DNA of 64,000 nt from Shewanella psychropiezotolerans (GCF_007197555.1 NZ_CP041614.1:1170001-1234000), one strand, 5' to 3'. Shown: positions 38,148-48,180, counted from the first letter of the stretch. Numbers and translations: made by a program. Notes: generated by a model from the sequence alone, not told the origin.

Positions 38148-38532
38148 TCGTGTTAGCACTGAAGCTATTGATAGGTGATACCTTAAGAAAGGCCTTTCAC
38201 GGTAAAGTTTTCTCTTATTTCTGATATGGTATTAATAAGGTTTTAGACTATACTTACGATCTAATATCCTATTAATTTCTAACTCTTTTATCTAAATCCA
38301 CCTCTTGTATTTTCTGCATGAGAAAGTGATCAAACTATTACTCTCTGTATGGCCTTTCAGGCGAATATGAGGAGAGATCGTGCTTTGCAGCACACAAACA
38401 TTGCCATAGTAAATTGTTAACCTTGTCCCCTGAGATAATCGCCTGCTCTTTCTCAAGAACAGTATGATGACGTAGAGGGAACAGGCTAGATCGATAAGGC
38501 ATTATACTGAATTTAAAGGAAATTGGAGCTAA
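38148..38532. other. Gene-free gap
   Basis: About 385 bp between the small gene and the two-helix protein gene. The AT content is high and no frame, repeat or RNA gene stands out. Confidence 0.4.
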
Positions 38533-39918
38533 GTGTCTAAGATTAGAGTCAAGCAGGAAGAGTCACTCTCTATTAAGTTCATCCATCAGATGAAGGTGGG
38601 AGATAACCGACGTCTGGATCTCTATTTCTTCTTGCCTAAAGAGATGGGAATAGGTCCTCAGAGCTTAAATGAAGAGGAGTACTATCATTCGGCCATCACG
38701 GGGCGTCGCTCATATTATTCCAGCGGTCTTCACCTTCCCTTGGTACAGAGCCGTTTTGCCAGTCAGAAAAAACGTACGGTAGAAGAATTTCGTCTCTACT
38801 TGAATTTATTTGCCTATCAATTTTCTGTTGCCATCGAGACGGATAGCAAGGAGCTGGCACAGATTGAAGAGCCTGAAGACTTCTTCAATTCTCTGCAAGG
38901 TCTGTGTGACTTAGTGAGTCAACTGCTGAAGAAGTTTCGTCGCAATGAGCCCAGCGATCCTAAATGGAAGTCTTATTTTGAGAACGCCGACAATTACCTT
39001 TCCTGGTTCTGTGAACAGCGTCTACTGAAACTGCTATCCAGAGCGCCTAGAAGTAGCGAGTACAGTGAGATTCTAGATTCGGCTATTGCCCTGTGTAGGG
39101 CTGAGAACGAACATAGAAAAACTAAGCGGTATAATTCTCAACAGACAAAGGATGATCCTAATCGCATCTCCAATAAGATGTTGCTGCTCAGGCGCCTAAT
39201 ACAACAAGGTGTTGTATTGAAAGAGGAGATGAAAACTTTAGGCACAGGCCTGAAGAAGATGACTACCGGTTTTGCGACGGCCATGGTGATGTTGGTAGTG
39301 TCGGCGCTTATTATCAAGGCTCAGGGTGTATTTAGCGGCTTAACCATAGCCTTAGTGTTAACTCTGGCTGTGATCTATGGTTTTCGTGAGATCTTTAAGG
39401 AAGATATTCGAAATGCACTCTGGCGCCTGATTCAGAAGGGCAGGCCCAAGTGGAGCAGACTACTCAGAGATACCAACAGCCAAGCCCCGATTGCTAAGCA
39501 GCTGGTCTGGTTAGACTTTATGAAAACGATCGAGTTACCGGATACAGTCGCTGAAATTCTTAAACGGCGCCACAGACAAAATAAGCTCGATGCCGAAGTG
39601 CTGCATTACGGCATTCATACCCGCGTGACCCAGAAAGAGTTTCTGGCTGGTTATACGTCGATACAGGAGCAGGTAAACTTTAGCTTAGCTCCATTCGCCC
39701 GCTATCTGGAGCGGGGCAAGGCGAAGATCTACAAGGAACAGGATGGTAAAATCAGCAATGATTCGGTGGAACGCCGTTACCAGATCAATCTGATCTTAGC
39801 GGTGAAAGACGGCAAAGACGCAGTGAAATATGCGCGTTATAAGATCACCATGAATCGCTCGACGATTATCGATATCAGCCAGAGTGAACTGCCCGAAGGC
39901 ATAGCAGTGATAGGATAA
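38533..39918 (+). CDS. Conserved-type hypothetical inner-membrane protein
   Basis: 461 residues from GTG 38533, four bases after GGAG. Soluble domain to about residue 240, two close helices (GFATAMVMLVVSALIIKAQG and FSGLTIALVLTLAVIYGF) near 244-285, then a second soluble domain to the end. Both ends are probably cytoplasmic. The first part has YYHSAITGRRSYYSSG and a helical YLNLFAYQFSVAIETD. No named family is recognised; the arrangement recalls large proteins of unknown function in Shewanella and Vibrio. Confidence 0.6.
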   Translation: MSKIRVKQEESLSIKFIHQMKVGDNRRLDLYFFLPKEMGIGPQSLNEEEYYHSAITGRRSYYSSGLHLPLVQSRFASQKKRTVEEFRLYLNLFAYQFSVAIETDSKELAQIEEPEDFFNSLQGLCDLVSQLLKKFRRNEPSDPKWKSYFENADNYLSWFCEQRLLKLLSRAPRSSEYSEILDSAIALCRAENEHRKTKRYNSQQTKDDPNRISNKMLLLRRLIQQGVVLKEEMKTLGTGLKKMTTGFATAMVMLVVSALIIKAQGVFSGLTIALVLTLAVIYGFREIFKEDIRNALWRLIQKGRPKWSRLLRDTNSQAPIAKQLVWLDFMKTIELPDTVAEILKRRHRQNKLDAEVLHYGIHTRVTQKEFLAGYTSIQEQVNFSLAPFARYLERGKAKIYKEQDGKISNDSVERRYQINLILAVKDGKDAVKYARYKITMNRSTIIDISQSELPEGIAVIG

Positions 39919-39972
39919 GAGCCTAGATGCTAGAAACTAGAAACTAGAAACTAGAAACTAGACTCTAGGCTC
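39919..39972 (+). terminator. Terminator-like hairpin holding a 7-bp tandem repeat
   Basis: GAGCCTAG (39919-39926) pairs with CTAGGCTC (39965-39972); the loop is four copies of CTAGAAA plus CTAGA. T residues follow. The loop length makes it an unusual terminator. Confidence 0.5.
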
Positions 39973-39982
39973 TTTCTCAGCT

Positions 39983-42193
39983 TTAGCGCGTAAAGGCCTG
40001 ACAGATATTTTGTTCGCCTATTTGCTTAGCGCGTTTAAGTGCGACCTCGGCATTACTCAAGTACTGTTCGAGATTTTGCTCTGGTTGAAAAGACGCTATG
40101 CCCATACAGATACCTTTGCCCAGCCCCATATCATTGAGACTCGCTAAAGACTTGATGGCGAAATAATGTGCCTGGTCTGCATCAGTATCGGGCAAGATGA
40201 AGATAAGCTTACCTAGTTGCCAGTGAGACATCTGGTAATTCGATGGCAGCTCTCTGAGGAGAAATATCTCAACTTCTTTCTGCCTGCTCTCAAGCAGCCC
40301 TATATCACTCATATGACTCAGCATACTCTCAGAGGTGATGTCCAACAGGAGTAGGCTGGAGCGATCTTTACTCGTGTGCTCTAATGAATCGAAGTAGCTT
40401 TCAAGATCTCTATAGTTGACTAAGATAGTTGAGCGATGAGGCACAAGCACACCGGATTCATCATGATTATTCTTGATGATCGCCTGTTCGAAAGTACAGA
40501 CGATATAATCCAGCTCTCCGGACGCATCGATATGACCCTTAAGTGTGGCTTGTAAGCAGGTATTAGCACTCGATGAGGAACATAATACCTGACCTTTCCA
40601 ACTCCCCTGAAGTAATATTAGTTGAGAAATTTGTGACCACTTATCACCTAAATCATCGGGTAAGGTGTCAATGATATTGCTACATTCGGTGTTTGACTGC
40701 ATCTGCTGTTCAAATGCGGGGTTAGCACGAATGATAGTGCCGTCAGCCTGAACCAGGGCCGATGGCACTCCACTATTATTTAAGACTCTACTCAGGTAGG
40801 CATCTTGCTGTGCGTGTTTGAGCTCACTGACATCTTCGAAGGTGATGACCAGATAAGCTCTGCGTTCATCTTTAGAGGCCTGGGTTTTTATATGGGCAAT
40901 TAACTTGGCCTGTGTCTCGGCACCCATATCCAGACTAAGTTCACCTTTCCACTCTTGCTTTTGCTGGATCTCAGTCACGATACGAGAATAGTCATCGTCC
41001 TCAAGCTGTAGGATTCTTTGTAGACTGCGATCGAGTAGCTCATCTTTAGGCAAAGATAACTGAGTTGCCGCCAATTCATTCGCCGAAATTATCCGATTGT
41101 TATGATTGACTATGATGCACCCCACCTGTCGGTGGAAGAGGCGATTCGATAACTCTATGCTGAACTGTCTTGATCTCTGTTCTAGACGATAAAAGTGACT
41201 CAGCAGAATGAGCACAGAGGCCAACAGAGTCAGCATAAAAGCACAGCTCATGAGTATGGTGCGCCACTGGGAAAAATTGGCTGCAATATCATCGTTGCGC
41301 ACGTAGGATACCAAGAAGTATTCTCTGCGGGTCTCGTATTGGGTCGTCAGCTCGATTTTTAGATAGACGAAGGTGGCATTATCACCATGAAACTGACCGA
41401 AATTACTCATGGCCATCTTACGCCATAGCGCCGGATAGCTCTGTTTTATGCTGCCTCCCATAGTATCGGGAACACGTTTCAATGACGGACGGGAATCTGC
41501 ACCTGCATAGAGCAAGCCTTGAGTATCTAACATCAGTAACGGTGATTGACCGCTGGAATAGGCAGGCTTGATACTCTTAAGCATCTTAGACATAGAGTTA
41601 TATGTCACTAAATAGCCTCGAACACTCTGATCGGGATTTTCGAGCCAGGCAAGTTGATAGAGGTAAGGCTCTAGCTTGCCATTGACCGGACTAAATTCCA
41701 GTGGAGAGGTATAGATCTCGTTGCCACCCATGTTTCTCGAGCCGCCGAGCAGGGAAGGGGGCAGAGGTTCATGGCCGAAATTATCGCTGGTAGCGAATTT
41801 GAAGTTACCTTGGGGATCGAACAAGGCGATATCTAACAGTTCGGGAATATTACTGGTGATTACATCCCAGTTTTTCTCCAGCTTGTCTTGCCTGGGAATA
41901 CTAGGCACATCCAAGTAGCGCTTGAGCAGTTCTGACTTGGCAAACATCTGAGTGCGAAATTGCTGGAAAGAGACCTTATCTGCAATCAAGGTGCCCACAG
42001 CCTGGAGTTCACTGTACCTCTGAGTCGCCCAGTCTTCCTGGAGTCTACGTTCGCCTAAGGTGATGATGACGTTACTGAGTAATACCACGCTGATTATCAG
42101 AATGAAGATCTGTGTTGCCACCGACAATAGTCTTTGATTCGACCAATGAATATCTTGGGCTGGGATAAGAGGTGATAGTTTTGGCGTCAACAT
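39983..42193 (-). CDS. Membrane sensor with PAS domains and degenerate GGDEF domain
   Basis: 736 residues. First helix near 24-46 (LSVATQIFILIISVVLLSNV), a periplasmic sensor of about 265 residues, a second helix near 313-336 (ILMSCAFMLTLLASVLILLS), two PAS-like regions (HRQVGCIIVNHNNRIISANE and NNSGVPSALVQADGTIIRANP) and a GGDEF-like end. In that end RxGGDEF is replaced by HWQLGKLIFILP, and no active-site residues remain. ALKRAKQIGEQNICQAF is the usual last helix. It probably signals by other means than making c-di-GMP. It is the third such protein in this window. Confidence 0.78.
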   Translation of the reverse strand: MLTPKLSPLIPAQDIHWSNQRLLSVATQIFILIISVVLLSNVIITLGERRLQEDWATQRYSELQAVGTLIADKVSFQQFRTQMFAKSELLKRYLDVPSIPRQDKLEKNWDVITSNIPELLDIALFDPQGNFKFATSDNFGHEPLPPSLLGGSRNMGGNEIYTSPLEFSPVNGKLEPYLYQLAWLENPDQSVRGYLVTYNSMSKMLKSIKPAYSSGQSPLLMLDTQGLLYAGADSRPSLKRVPDTMGGSIKQSYPALWRKMAMSNFGQFHGDNATFVYLKIELTTQYETRREYFLVSYVRNDDIAANFSQWRTILMSCAFMLTLLASVLILLSHFYRLEQRSRQFSIELSNRLFHRQVGCIIVNHNNRIISANELAATQLSLPKDELLDRSLQRILQLEDDDYSRIVTEIQQKQEWKGELSLDMGAETQAKLIAHIKTQASKDERRAYLVITFEDVSELKHAQQDAYLSRVLNNSGVPSALVQADGTIIRANPAFEQQMQSNTECSNIIDTLPDDLGDKWSQISQLILLQGSWKGQVLCSSSSANTCLQATLKGHIDASGELDYIVCTFEQAIIKNNHDESGVLVPHRSTILVNYRDLESYFDSLEHTSKDRSSLLLLDITSESMLSHMSDIGLLESRQKEVEIFLLRELPSNYQMSHWQLGKLIFILPDTDADQAHYFAIKSLASLNDMGLGKGICMGIASFQPEQNLEQYLSNAEVALKRAKQIGEQNICQAFTR

Positions 42194-42337
42194 CTAAGGT
42201 ATTTTTGTTGTTTGTTTTATGGGAAATCATATTAACATAAATCAAATTTGCGAGCACTGCCGGTTACATGAATATAACTTTGCCTTGTTCAAGCTAATGA
42301 GCTTCTTGTCTACCCATTAAGGTGACGAGTGGAGCAT

Positions 42338-42940
42338 TCAGCCGACGACACCTAAGCTTCGATGTTTAAACTCAGCGCCGCTCTGCTCAACCCAAGTTCT
42401 ACAAGCCGCAATATCCACCCCTTCCAGACCATCTATGGCCGAGACCTGTACAGAATCGATAGTATTGACTGCCAGCCGAATGAAGGCTTTAACGCTGTCA
42501 TAGCTCCCCTTCAACTTGGGCTTACAATGCATCAGATAAGCGGTTTCATTATCTGCATTGAGTGAAATTGACAGGCTATCTACCCAAGGTGCCAGTTCAG
42601 GCAATATATTGCGTCTGTGAAACAAGTTACCTAAGCCATCGGTATTGACTCTGACTTGGCCGCCTCTGAGCTTAATCTCCTTTGCCACAGTAATTAAGGT
42701 CGCTAAATTAAGAGTGGGTTCGCCATAGCCGCAGAAGACATATTCATCATAGGCATCGATGTCGCCAAGCAGAGGGATGATCTCCTCGGCAGTGGGCTGA
42801 TGATCTAAAGCTAGCTGGTAATCATGGACCTGTTTACTGCCGTTATGCTTAGGGCAGAATTGGCAACGCAACGTGCATCGACCGGTAATATTAAGGTAGC
42901 GACTATTACGTATATCGTAAATTAAGGTTGAGTTAGCCAT
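42338..42940 (-). CDS. Radical SAM protein (TatD-associated type)
   Basis: 200 residues from ATG 42940. The cluster motif CTLRCQFC (C22, C26, C29) and YVFCGYGEPTLNL (the GGE-like motif is GYGEP) are intact. The short length and the start MANSTLIYDIRNSRYLNITG fit the TatD-linked radical SAM family. Normally it follows a tatD gene; here no tatD lies upstream, and an element (42944-43257) sits three bases before the start codon. The in-frame ATG at 42955 lies within the element. The reaction is unknown. Confidence 0.78.
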   Translation of the reverse strand: MANSTLIYDIRNSRYLNITGRCTLRCQFCPKHNGSKQVHDYQLALDHQPTAEEIIPLLGDIDAYDEYVFCGYGEPTLNLATLITVAKEIKLRGGQVRVNTDGLGNLFHRRNILPELAPWVDSLSISLNADNETAYLMHCKPKLKGSYDSVKAFIRLAVNTIDSVQVSAIDGLEGVDIAACRTWVEQSGAEFKHRSLGVVG

Positions 42941-42943
42941 ATA

Positions 42944-43257
42944 ATACCATTCCATATAAGTATGTGGTCAGTTCAGAGGCCCTCAGTTTTTTCAATTCAA
43001 GGCGCATTGATGAGGAAATGGTTATTCCCTTTTAAGTCAATGCAACACCGAAGTGGAAACACTGAGAGCCTCACGCGGTGCGGGTTTCAAAGCCCTTTAT
43101 GCTACGTTGAATGTTCTCGATATACGACTGCATGGATGCAGGAGGTAGAGCAACGCAGGAGCTTGTTGCCGAGAATAACTATTAGCTTCAAACATTCGTC
43201 TTGCCTACAGCGCTTTGAACTCCCGCTGAATGATCCGATACTTACTCGGAATGGTAT
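42944..43257. mobile_element. MITE-like element copy F with one nested insert
   Basis: Starts ATACCATTCCATATAAGT and ends ACTTACTCGGAATGGTAT. It carries the insert at 43123-43173 (the same as insert 1 of copy D). It lies against the radical SAM gene start. The adjoining 43258-43347 has no gene I can name. Confidence 0.9.
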
Positions 43258-43347
43258 AAGCCCTAAGTTATTCTCTCTGGACTTTATTGTAGGCAAGCTT
43301 GGGGCTGGAAACTGCCAAAGCGATCACGGAAGTTAGATATATCTAGC

Positions 43348-43383
43348 GTGAACGGCCTAGAACTTAGGTTCTAGGCCGTTCAC
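43348..43383. terminator. Perfect 16-bp inverted repeat downstream of the RND operon
   Basis: GTGAACGGCCTAGAAC pairs with GTTCTAGGCCGTTCAC around TTAG, about 30 bp beyond the RND pump stop. No clear T-run, but the stem is very strong. Confidence 0.6.
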
Positions 43384-43413
43384 TGGCTCACTGAAGGAGG
43401 AGAGAGCATTTAT

Positions 43414-46400
43414 CTATTTGTTTCTGGTCACCGCATCAGACTCATGGGAATGAGACATTAGTGTCTTAGGCTGCCACCACCAGTTGTAGAAACGGCGGCT
43501 AGTGCGTTTGATATCATCCAATATGATATAGAGCAGAGGAATAAGGATCAGTGTCACTATCGTTGAGAAGACGATTCCAAAGGCGAGTGATGTCGCCATA
43601 GGTATGACGATTTGTGCCTGTAGACTCTTCTCTAATAGAATTGGCACCAGGCCGACGAAGGTGGTCATAGAAGTCAAGATGATAGCCCTGAATCGATAAC
43701 ACCCTGATTCAATAGCAGCCTGAGTAATCGATTGACCCTGTGCTCTTGCCTTGTTGACGAAGTCGACCAAGATCAGAGAGTCATTCACGACTACGCCTGC
43801 CAAGGCGATGATACCGCACAGGCTTAAGATATTGAGCGTCAGTCCCAACAACAGGTGACCAAATAAGGCGCCAATGATACCGAAGGGGATAACCGACATG
43901 ATGATCAGTGGCTGGCTGTATGACTTGAGCGGGATAGCCATCAGTGCGTAGATAGCAAATAGAGTAAAGAAGAAGCCCTGCAACAGACTTATTAAGGCAC
44001 TCTGATCATCGGCGCTGCTACCATCCAGTGCTGTCGAGATGGCAGGGTACTTATCTTCTAAATAAGGCAGGAAATCTTGCTGGATCTCTGCAACAATCTT
44101 GGAAGGCTCGACCTTATTTTTATCTGCGTTGGCTATGATACTAATGGCGCGGCGACCATCGACTCGCGTGATTGAGGAGTAAGAGTCACCCATTTCAATC
44201 TCAGCAACCGTCGAAAATGGCACCGAAATACCTTCGGGCGTGCGGATCATCATATTTTCCAGATGGCCCATAGTACGTCTCTGCTCAAGCGGATAGCGCA
44301 CCATCACCTTCACTTCTTCCTTGTTGCGCAAGATGCGCTGCGCTTCATAACCATAGAAACCATATCGAACCTGGCTGGCTAGATCTGACAAGGTGAGTCC
44401 CTGAGCCTCTGCTTCTGGCTTGATCGTTAAGCGTATCTCATGGCTACCCGATGAGAAGTTGTCTGAAATATCGTAGACACCCTCATAGGTTTTTAGTTTC
44501 TGTTTAAGCTCTGTAGCAGCCATTGACAGTTGTTCGAGATTGCTTGCGGTTAATCTGAAAGAGATATCGCCGCCACCCTCATTGGTGCTGGCGTTAATAT
44601 TGAGTTTTTTGACGGCAATCAACTCAGGCAGCTGTTCACGCCAGGCCGAGGCAATGGCGACACCATCGACCTCACGGTCTTCACTCTTAGTCAGCTCGGC
44701 AAAGATAAAGGCCGAGGTTCTCGAGCTCATGTCGATAAAGCTGTGCTTGACCACTTCGTAGCCATTTTCAGACTTCATCTTGTCATTCATGGCGTAGAGG
44801 GCTTCTTCGATCTCTTTGACCACCTTTAAGGTATTAGTTTCAGAGCTGCCTTCATCCATATCTAAATGTACTTGAATAAAGTCGGACGGAAGATCAGGCA
44901 TGGTGACCATGCGTATCTTACCACTTGCCACTAAGGCGATGGATAGGATCAGTACCCCGATAAAAATGGCGACAACGTTATATCTTTGCTTGATACAGCG
45001 TTCGAGAAAGTAGCGATATTTATGATGGATAAAATACTGGATCTTGTCGTTCAACTTGGCTTTTAATAGTCCCATTTTACCTAATTTGGACCTAGGTTTC
45101 TTGGGCTTCATATGCGCGAGGTGAGCCGGAAGAATCAACTTAGACTCCACCAGAGAAAACATCAGGCAGAGGATCACTATCATACCGATAGATTTCCAGA
45201 TAATACCTTGGGGACCGGAGACCATCAGCATAGGTAGAAAAGCCACGATTGTGGTTAACACCCCAATCGTTGCAGGCATGGCCACCTTGTTGGCGCCCCT
45301 GACGACATTTTCTAGTGAATGACCGTGTTTCTCTATCTCTGTATAGGCGCTTTCACCTATGACGATGGCATCATCCACCACTATGCCCAGCACCAGAATA
45401 AAGGCGAACAGGGTAAGCAGGTTGATAGAGAGTGAAAAAGGTTCTACCGGCATCAACAACACGGCGCCGAGGAAACACACTGGCAGGCCCATCATGACCC
45501 AGAAGGCTAACTTGAGTTCCAGGAAGATGGCCAGAATCAGAAACACCAGTAGTGCACCATAGAACATGTTAGATAACATCATGTTCAGGCGTCCTTTGAG
45601 GTAATGAGTCAGATCGCCCCAGGTATCTAGCTGAGCACCAGCAGGCAGTGTCGCACGCCTCTCTTCGATATAGGCCTTTACCTGAGCCGAGATATCGAGG
45701 GCATTTTGATCGTCTATGCTACTAACTTCAATGATCGCCGCAGGCTTGCCGTTGAAGCGGGTATATTCCAATCGTTCCTCGAAGCCATCCTTGATGGTGG
45801 CGACTTGGGGCAACATGATACGGCTGCCGTCGGGACGGGTGCTGACGACTATTTTCTCAAAATCCTCACCTGTGTATGCCTGCCCCTTAGTACGTAGCAA
45901 GATGTCACCATCTTGGGCGCGAATAGAGCCGCCGGGAAGATCTATCGAAGAGTTCTGTACAGCTTGAGCGACCTGGGCGAAATTGAGGCCATACTCCCTA
46001 AGCTTATCTTCAGACAGTTCAATGCTTATCTCATAGTCACGGACCCCAGTGACTTTTGCCCGGGTAACCGCAGGTAAGGAGGTGATATCTTCGCGGATAG
46101 ACTTAGCTAACTCCTTCATCTCATGGAGAGTCAGGTCGCCATACACAGAGACCCAGATAACATTGTTCTCTGGTTTGATACGAAAAATATTTGGCTTTTC
46201 GATATTATCTGGAAAGGTTGAAATTGCATCTATCGCAAGTTTAGCTTCATCGAGGATATCCTGAGGATCATAGTTATCTTCGACCTCTATGGTGACATTA
46301 CCAAAGCCGTCACTGGCCACTGAGGTGACCTTCTTGATGCCATTGATATCTTGGATCGATTCTTCAATCTTAATGTTGATCCCCTCCTCAATCTCTTGAG

Positions 46401-46596
46401 GCGCAGCGCCAGGGTAAGCCACCGATATCTGCAGGTAGTTAAGCTCGTACGAGGGGAAGATTTCCTTATTAACCAAGAAATAACTACTAAACAGGCCGCC
46501 TAAAATTAAGAAAGCCATTAATAGGTTTGCAGCAACACTGTTTCGAGCAAACCAGGCAATTATGCCTTTTTGAGCATCCACTTTTTGTACATCCAT
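43414..46596 (-). CDS. RND-family efflux transporter, inner-membrane subunit (HAE1 type)
   Basis: 1060 residues with the two large periplasmic loops and twelve helices of the AcrB fold. It starts KGIIAWFARNSVAANLLMAF; TM4 proton-relay Asp pair in LGIVVDDAIVIGESAY; other blocks are PGAAPQEIEEGI and VRRDYEISI-like VRDYEISIELSEDKL. It uses the proton gradient to expel drugs, solvents or metabolites with the adaptor encoded upstream. No outer-membrane channel gene is present here, so it probably uses a TolC elsewhere. The adaptor stop and this start overlap (TAATG). Confidence 0.92.
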   Translation of the reverse strand: MDVQKVDAQKGIIAWFARNSVAANLLMAFLILGGLFSSYFLVNKEIFPSYELNYLQISVAYPGAAPQEIEEGINIKIEESIQDINGIKKVTSVASDGFGNVTIEVEDNYDPQDILDEAKLAIDAISTFPDNIEKPNIFRIKPENNVIWVSVYGDLTLHEMKELAKSIREDITSLPAVTRAKVTGVRDYEISIELSEDKLREYGLNFAQVAQAVQNSSIDLPGGSIRAQDGDILLRTKGQAYTGEDFEKIVVSTRPDGSRIMLPQVATIKDGFEERLEYTRFNGKPAAIIEVSSIDDQNALDISAQVKAYIEERRATLPAGAQLDTWGDLTHYLKGRLNMMLSNMFYGALLVFLILAIFLELKLAFWVMMGLPVCFLGAVLLMPVEPFSLSINLLTLFAFILVLGIVVDDAIVIGESAYTEIEKHGHSLENVVRGANKVAMPATIGVLTTIVAFLPMLMVSGPQGIIWKSIGMIVILCLMFSLVESKLILPAHLAHMKPKKPRSKLGKMGLLKAKLNDKIQYFIHHKYRYFLERCIKQRYNVVAIFIGVLILSIALVASGKIRMVTMPDLPSDFIQVHLDMDEGSSETNTLKVVKEIEEALYAMNDKMKSENGYEVVKHSFIDMSSRTSAFIFAELTKSEDREVDGVAIASAWREQLPELIAVKKLNINASTNEGGGDISFRLTASNLEQLSMAATELKQKLKTYEGVYDISDNFSSGSHEIRLTIKPEAEAQGLTLSDLASQVRYGFYGYEAQRILRNKEEVKVMVRYPLEQRRTMGHLENMMIRTPEGISVPFSTVAEIEMGDSYSSITRVDGRRAISIIANADKNKVEPSKIVAEIQQDFLPYLEDKYPAISTALDGSSADDQSALISLLQGFFFTLFAIYALMAIPLKSYSQPLIIMSVIPFGIIGALFGHLLLGLTLNILSLCGIIALAGVVVNDSLILVDFVNKARAQGQSITQAAIESGCYRFRAIILTSMTTFVGLVPILLEKSLQAQIVIPMATSLAFGIVFSTIVTLILIPLLYIILDDIKRTSRRFYNWWWQPKTLMSHSHESDAVTRNK

Positions 46597-47816
46597 TAGT
46601 GTTCACCCGCGCTAGCGAGTCGCTGCTCCTTGGTCTCTGAATCTGGGGTGTCAGCCCCGGTATCATTTTTCTGCATTTCACCGAGGATTTTAACAACCTG
46701 ACCCGTAGACATATTATTGAGTTTAGTCAGTGAAATACGCTCTCCATCGATCAGACTGTCCTTGATATACACACTGTCGATATCGGTTCTGACCACATTG
46801 ACTTCGCGGATCTCGATGACATTGTCACTCGATACTACGGCCACACTGCCGTTACGCACCAGATGTCGGGGTAACTGTACAATACCGTCTACGGTGCGGC
46901 CTTTAATTACGGCGGTAACGAAACTGCCGTATTTAAGAGGAAGTTGACCTTCTTTACGGTTCATTCTCAGGTAAGGATCTTTAATTTCGGCAACCAGATA
47001 CACCATACGGTTTTCGGCATCGATAACGCCTTCGCTTCTTACTATAGTCCCAATCCAGGTGACATTTTTCCCGGCTAATGATGCACTGAGGGTGACCAAG
47101 GTATCGGGTTTATCGACTGACTCCAGGTAGGCGAGGTCATTATTTGCAAGAGGTAAACGGATCTCGGCGGTACGGGTATCGTAGAGTTCACCTAGGTTAG
47201 TGCCTAAGGTGACGTACTGGCCTAAGTCGACAATTCTTGACTTGATGATGCCATCGAAAGGTGCACGAATGATGGTTCTCTCAAGGTTACGTTGAGCGCG
47301 AGCCAGCGCTGCCTGTTGGAATTTAACATTGGCCTGTTCTTTTTTCAGCTGAGGAAGACGTAATCCAAGCTCGGGTGGGATGCCGCCATCGAATCCTTTC
47401 CAATCATTCTTAGCCACTTCGCCTCGGGCAACCTCTTCTTCGAGTGCTGCTTCGGCTTGAGCGAGAGAGGCCTGGGCCTGCATCAGGTCGGCTTCATAAT
47501 CAGAAGGCTCGATAACGGCAAGTTGTTCGCCTTTTTTCACCACACCACCGGCGACAAAATTGGGGGCTATTGTCAGCATTCTTCCCTGAACTTCTGTTAC
47601 CAGCTGTGTCTTGTTCTTGGGAGTCACGACACCGTATGAAGGCAAATTTAAAGACACGGTTTTTTGCTCGACACGGGTAACATCTATGATGGGCACAGGC
47701 ACTTCATCTTCTTTCTGCTCGGGTGCTTCCTTGGTGCTGATGAGTAATGCTGCAGCTGCACCGAAAACCAAAAGAATCAATAGGGGAGAAGATCTTCTCA
47801 GGATTGTTTTTATCAT
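46596..47816 (-). CDS. RND efflux periplasmic adaptor (membrane fusion protein)
   Basis: 406 residues. An N-terminal helix (PLLILLVFGAAAALLI) anchors it. The barrel-sandwich hybrid is split by a coiled coil: VVKKGEQLAVIEPSDYEADLM ... AQASLAQAEAALEEEVARGE ... AQRNLERTIIRAPFDGIIKSRIVDLGQYV. It links the pump to an outer-membrane channel in the periplasm. The gene is first in the operon and overlaps the pump by one base. Close to HlyD_D23-type adaptors. Confidence 0.9.
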   Translation of the reverse strand: MIKTILRRSSPLLILLVFGAAAALLISTKEAPEQKEDEVPVPIIDVTRVEQKTVSLNLPSYGVVTPKNKTQLVTEVQGRMLTIAPNFVAGGVVKKGEQLAVIEPSDYEADLMQAQASLAQAEAALEEEVARGEVAKNDWKGFDGGIPPELGLRLPQLKKEQANVKFQQAALARAQRNLERTIIRAPFDGIIKSRIVDLGQYVTLGTNLGELYDTRTAEIRLPLANNDLAYLESVDKPDTLVTLSASLAGKNVTWIGTIVRSEGVIDAENRMVYLVAEIKDPYLRMNRKEGQLPLKYGSFVTAVIKGRTVDGIVQLPRHLVRNGSVAVVSSDNVIEIREVNVVRTDIDSVYIKDSLIDGERISLTKLNNMSTGQVVKILGEMQKNDTGADTPDSETKEQRLASAGEH

Positions 47817-47957
47817 TATTTTCCCGCTTTTCCTTGCTGAAATTTTTCTACTAACTAAATTACCAGAGTATCAGGGTTGGATAAATCTGTTTTTGTAAAA
47901 TAAATGTATCTAACACCTAGAAATTTAACCTTTTCCTGACTTTGGATCAGGAGAGTA

Positions 47958-48175
47958 GGATTGGCTTTAGCCGGGAGATATTGAACCTATAAGCCTCGGG
48001 GCTAAACAACAGGAAAGATGACGCTGCGCAGTTCGCTTTTACTAACAGGGCGGAGCCCGTCGAATAGGCGTAGCGATAGGCCGAAGGCCGTCGTCTTTGC
48101 TATTCAACCTGCTTAAATGCTGGTAGGGCAAAGACAACGCTGCGCTGGTAGGGCTAAAGCCCCTCCTACAGAAAA
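47958..48175. repeat. Composite palindromic repeat (RND-srmB gap)
   Basis: Contains GGCTTTAGCCGGGAG, CTAACAGGGCGGAGCCCGTC, GATAGGCCGAAGGCCGTCG and CTGCTTAAATGCTGG, the same parts in the same order as in 32992-33325, plus one GACGCTGCGC piece akin to the 25-bp array. Confidence 0.8.
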
Positions 48176-48180
48176 ATGTA

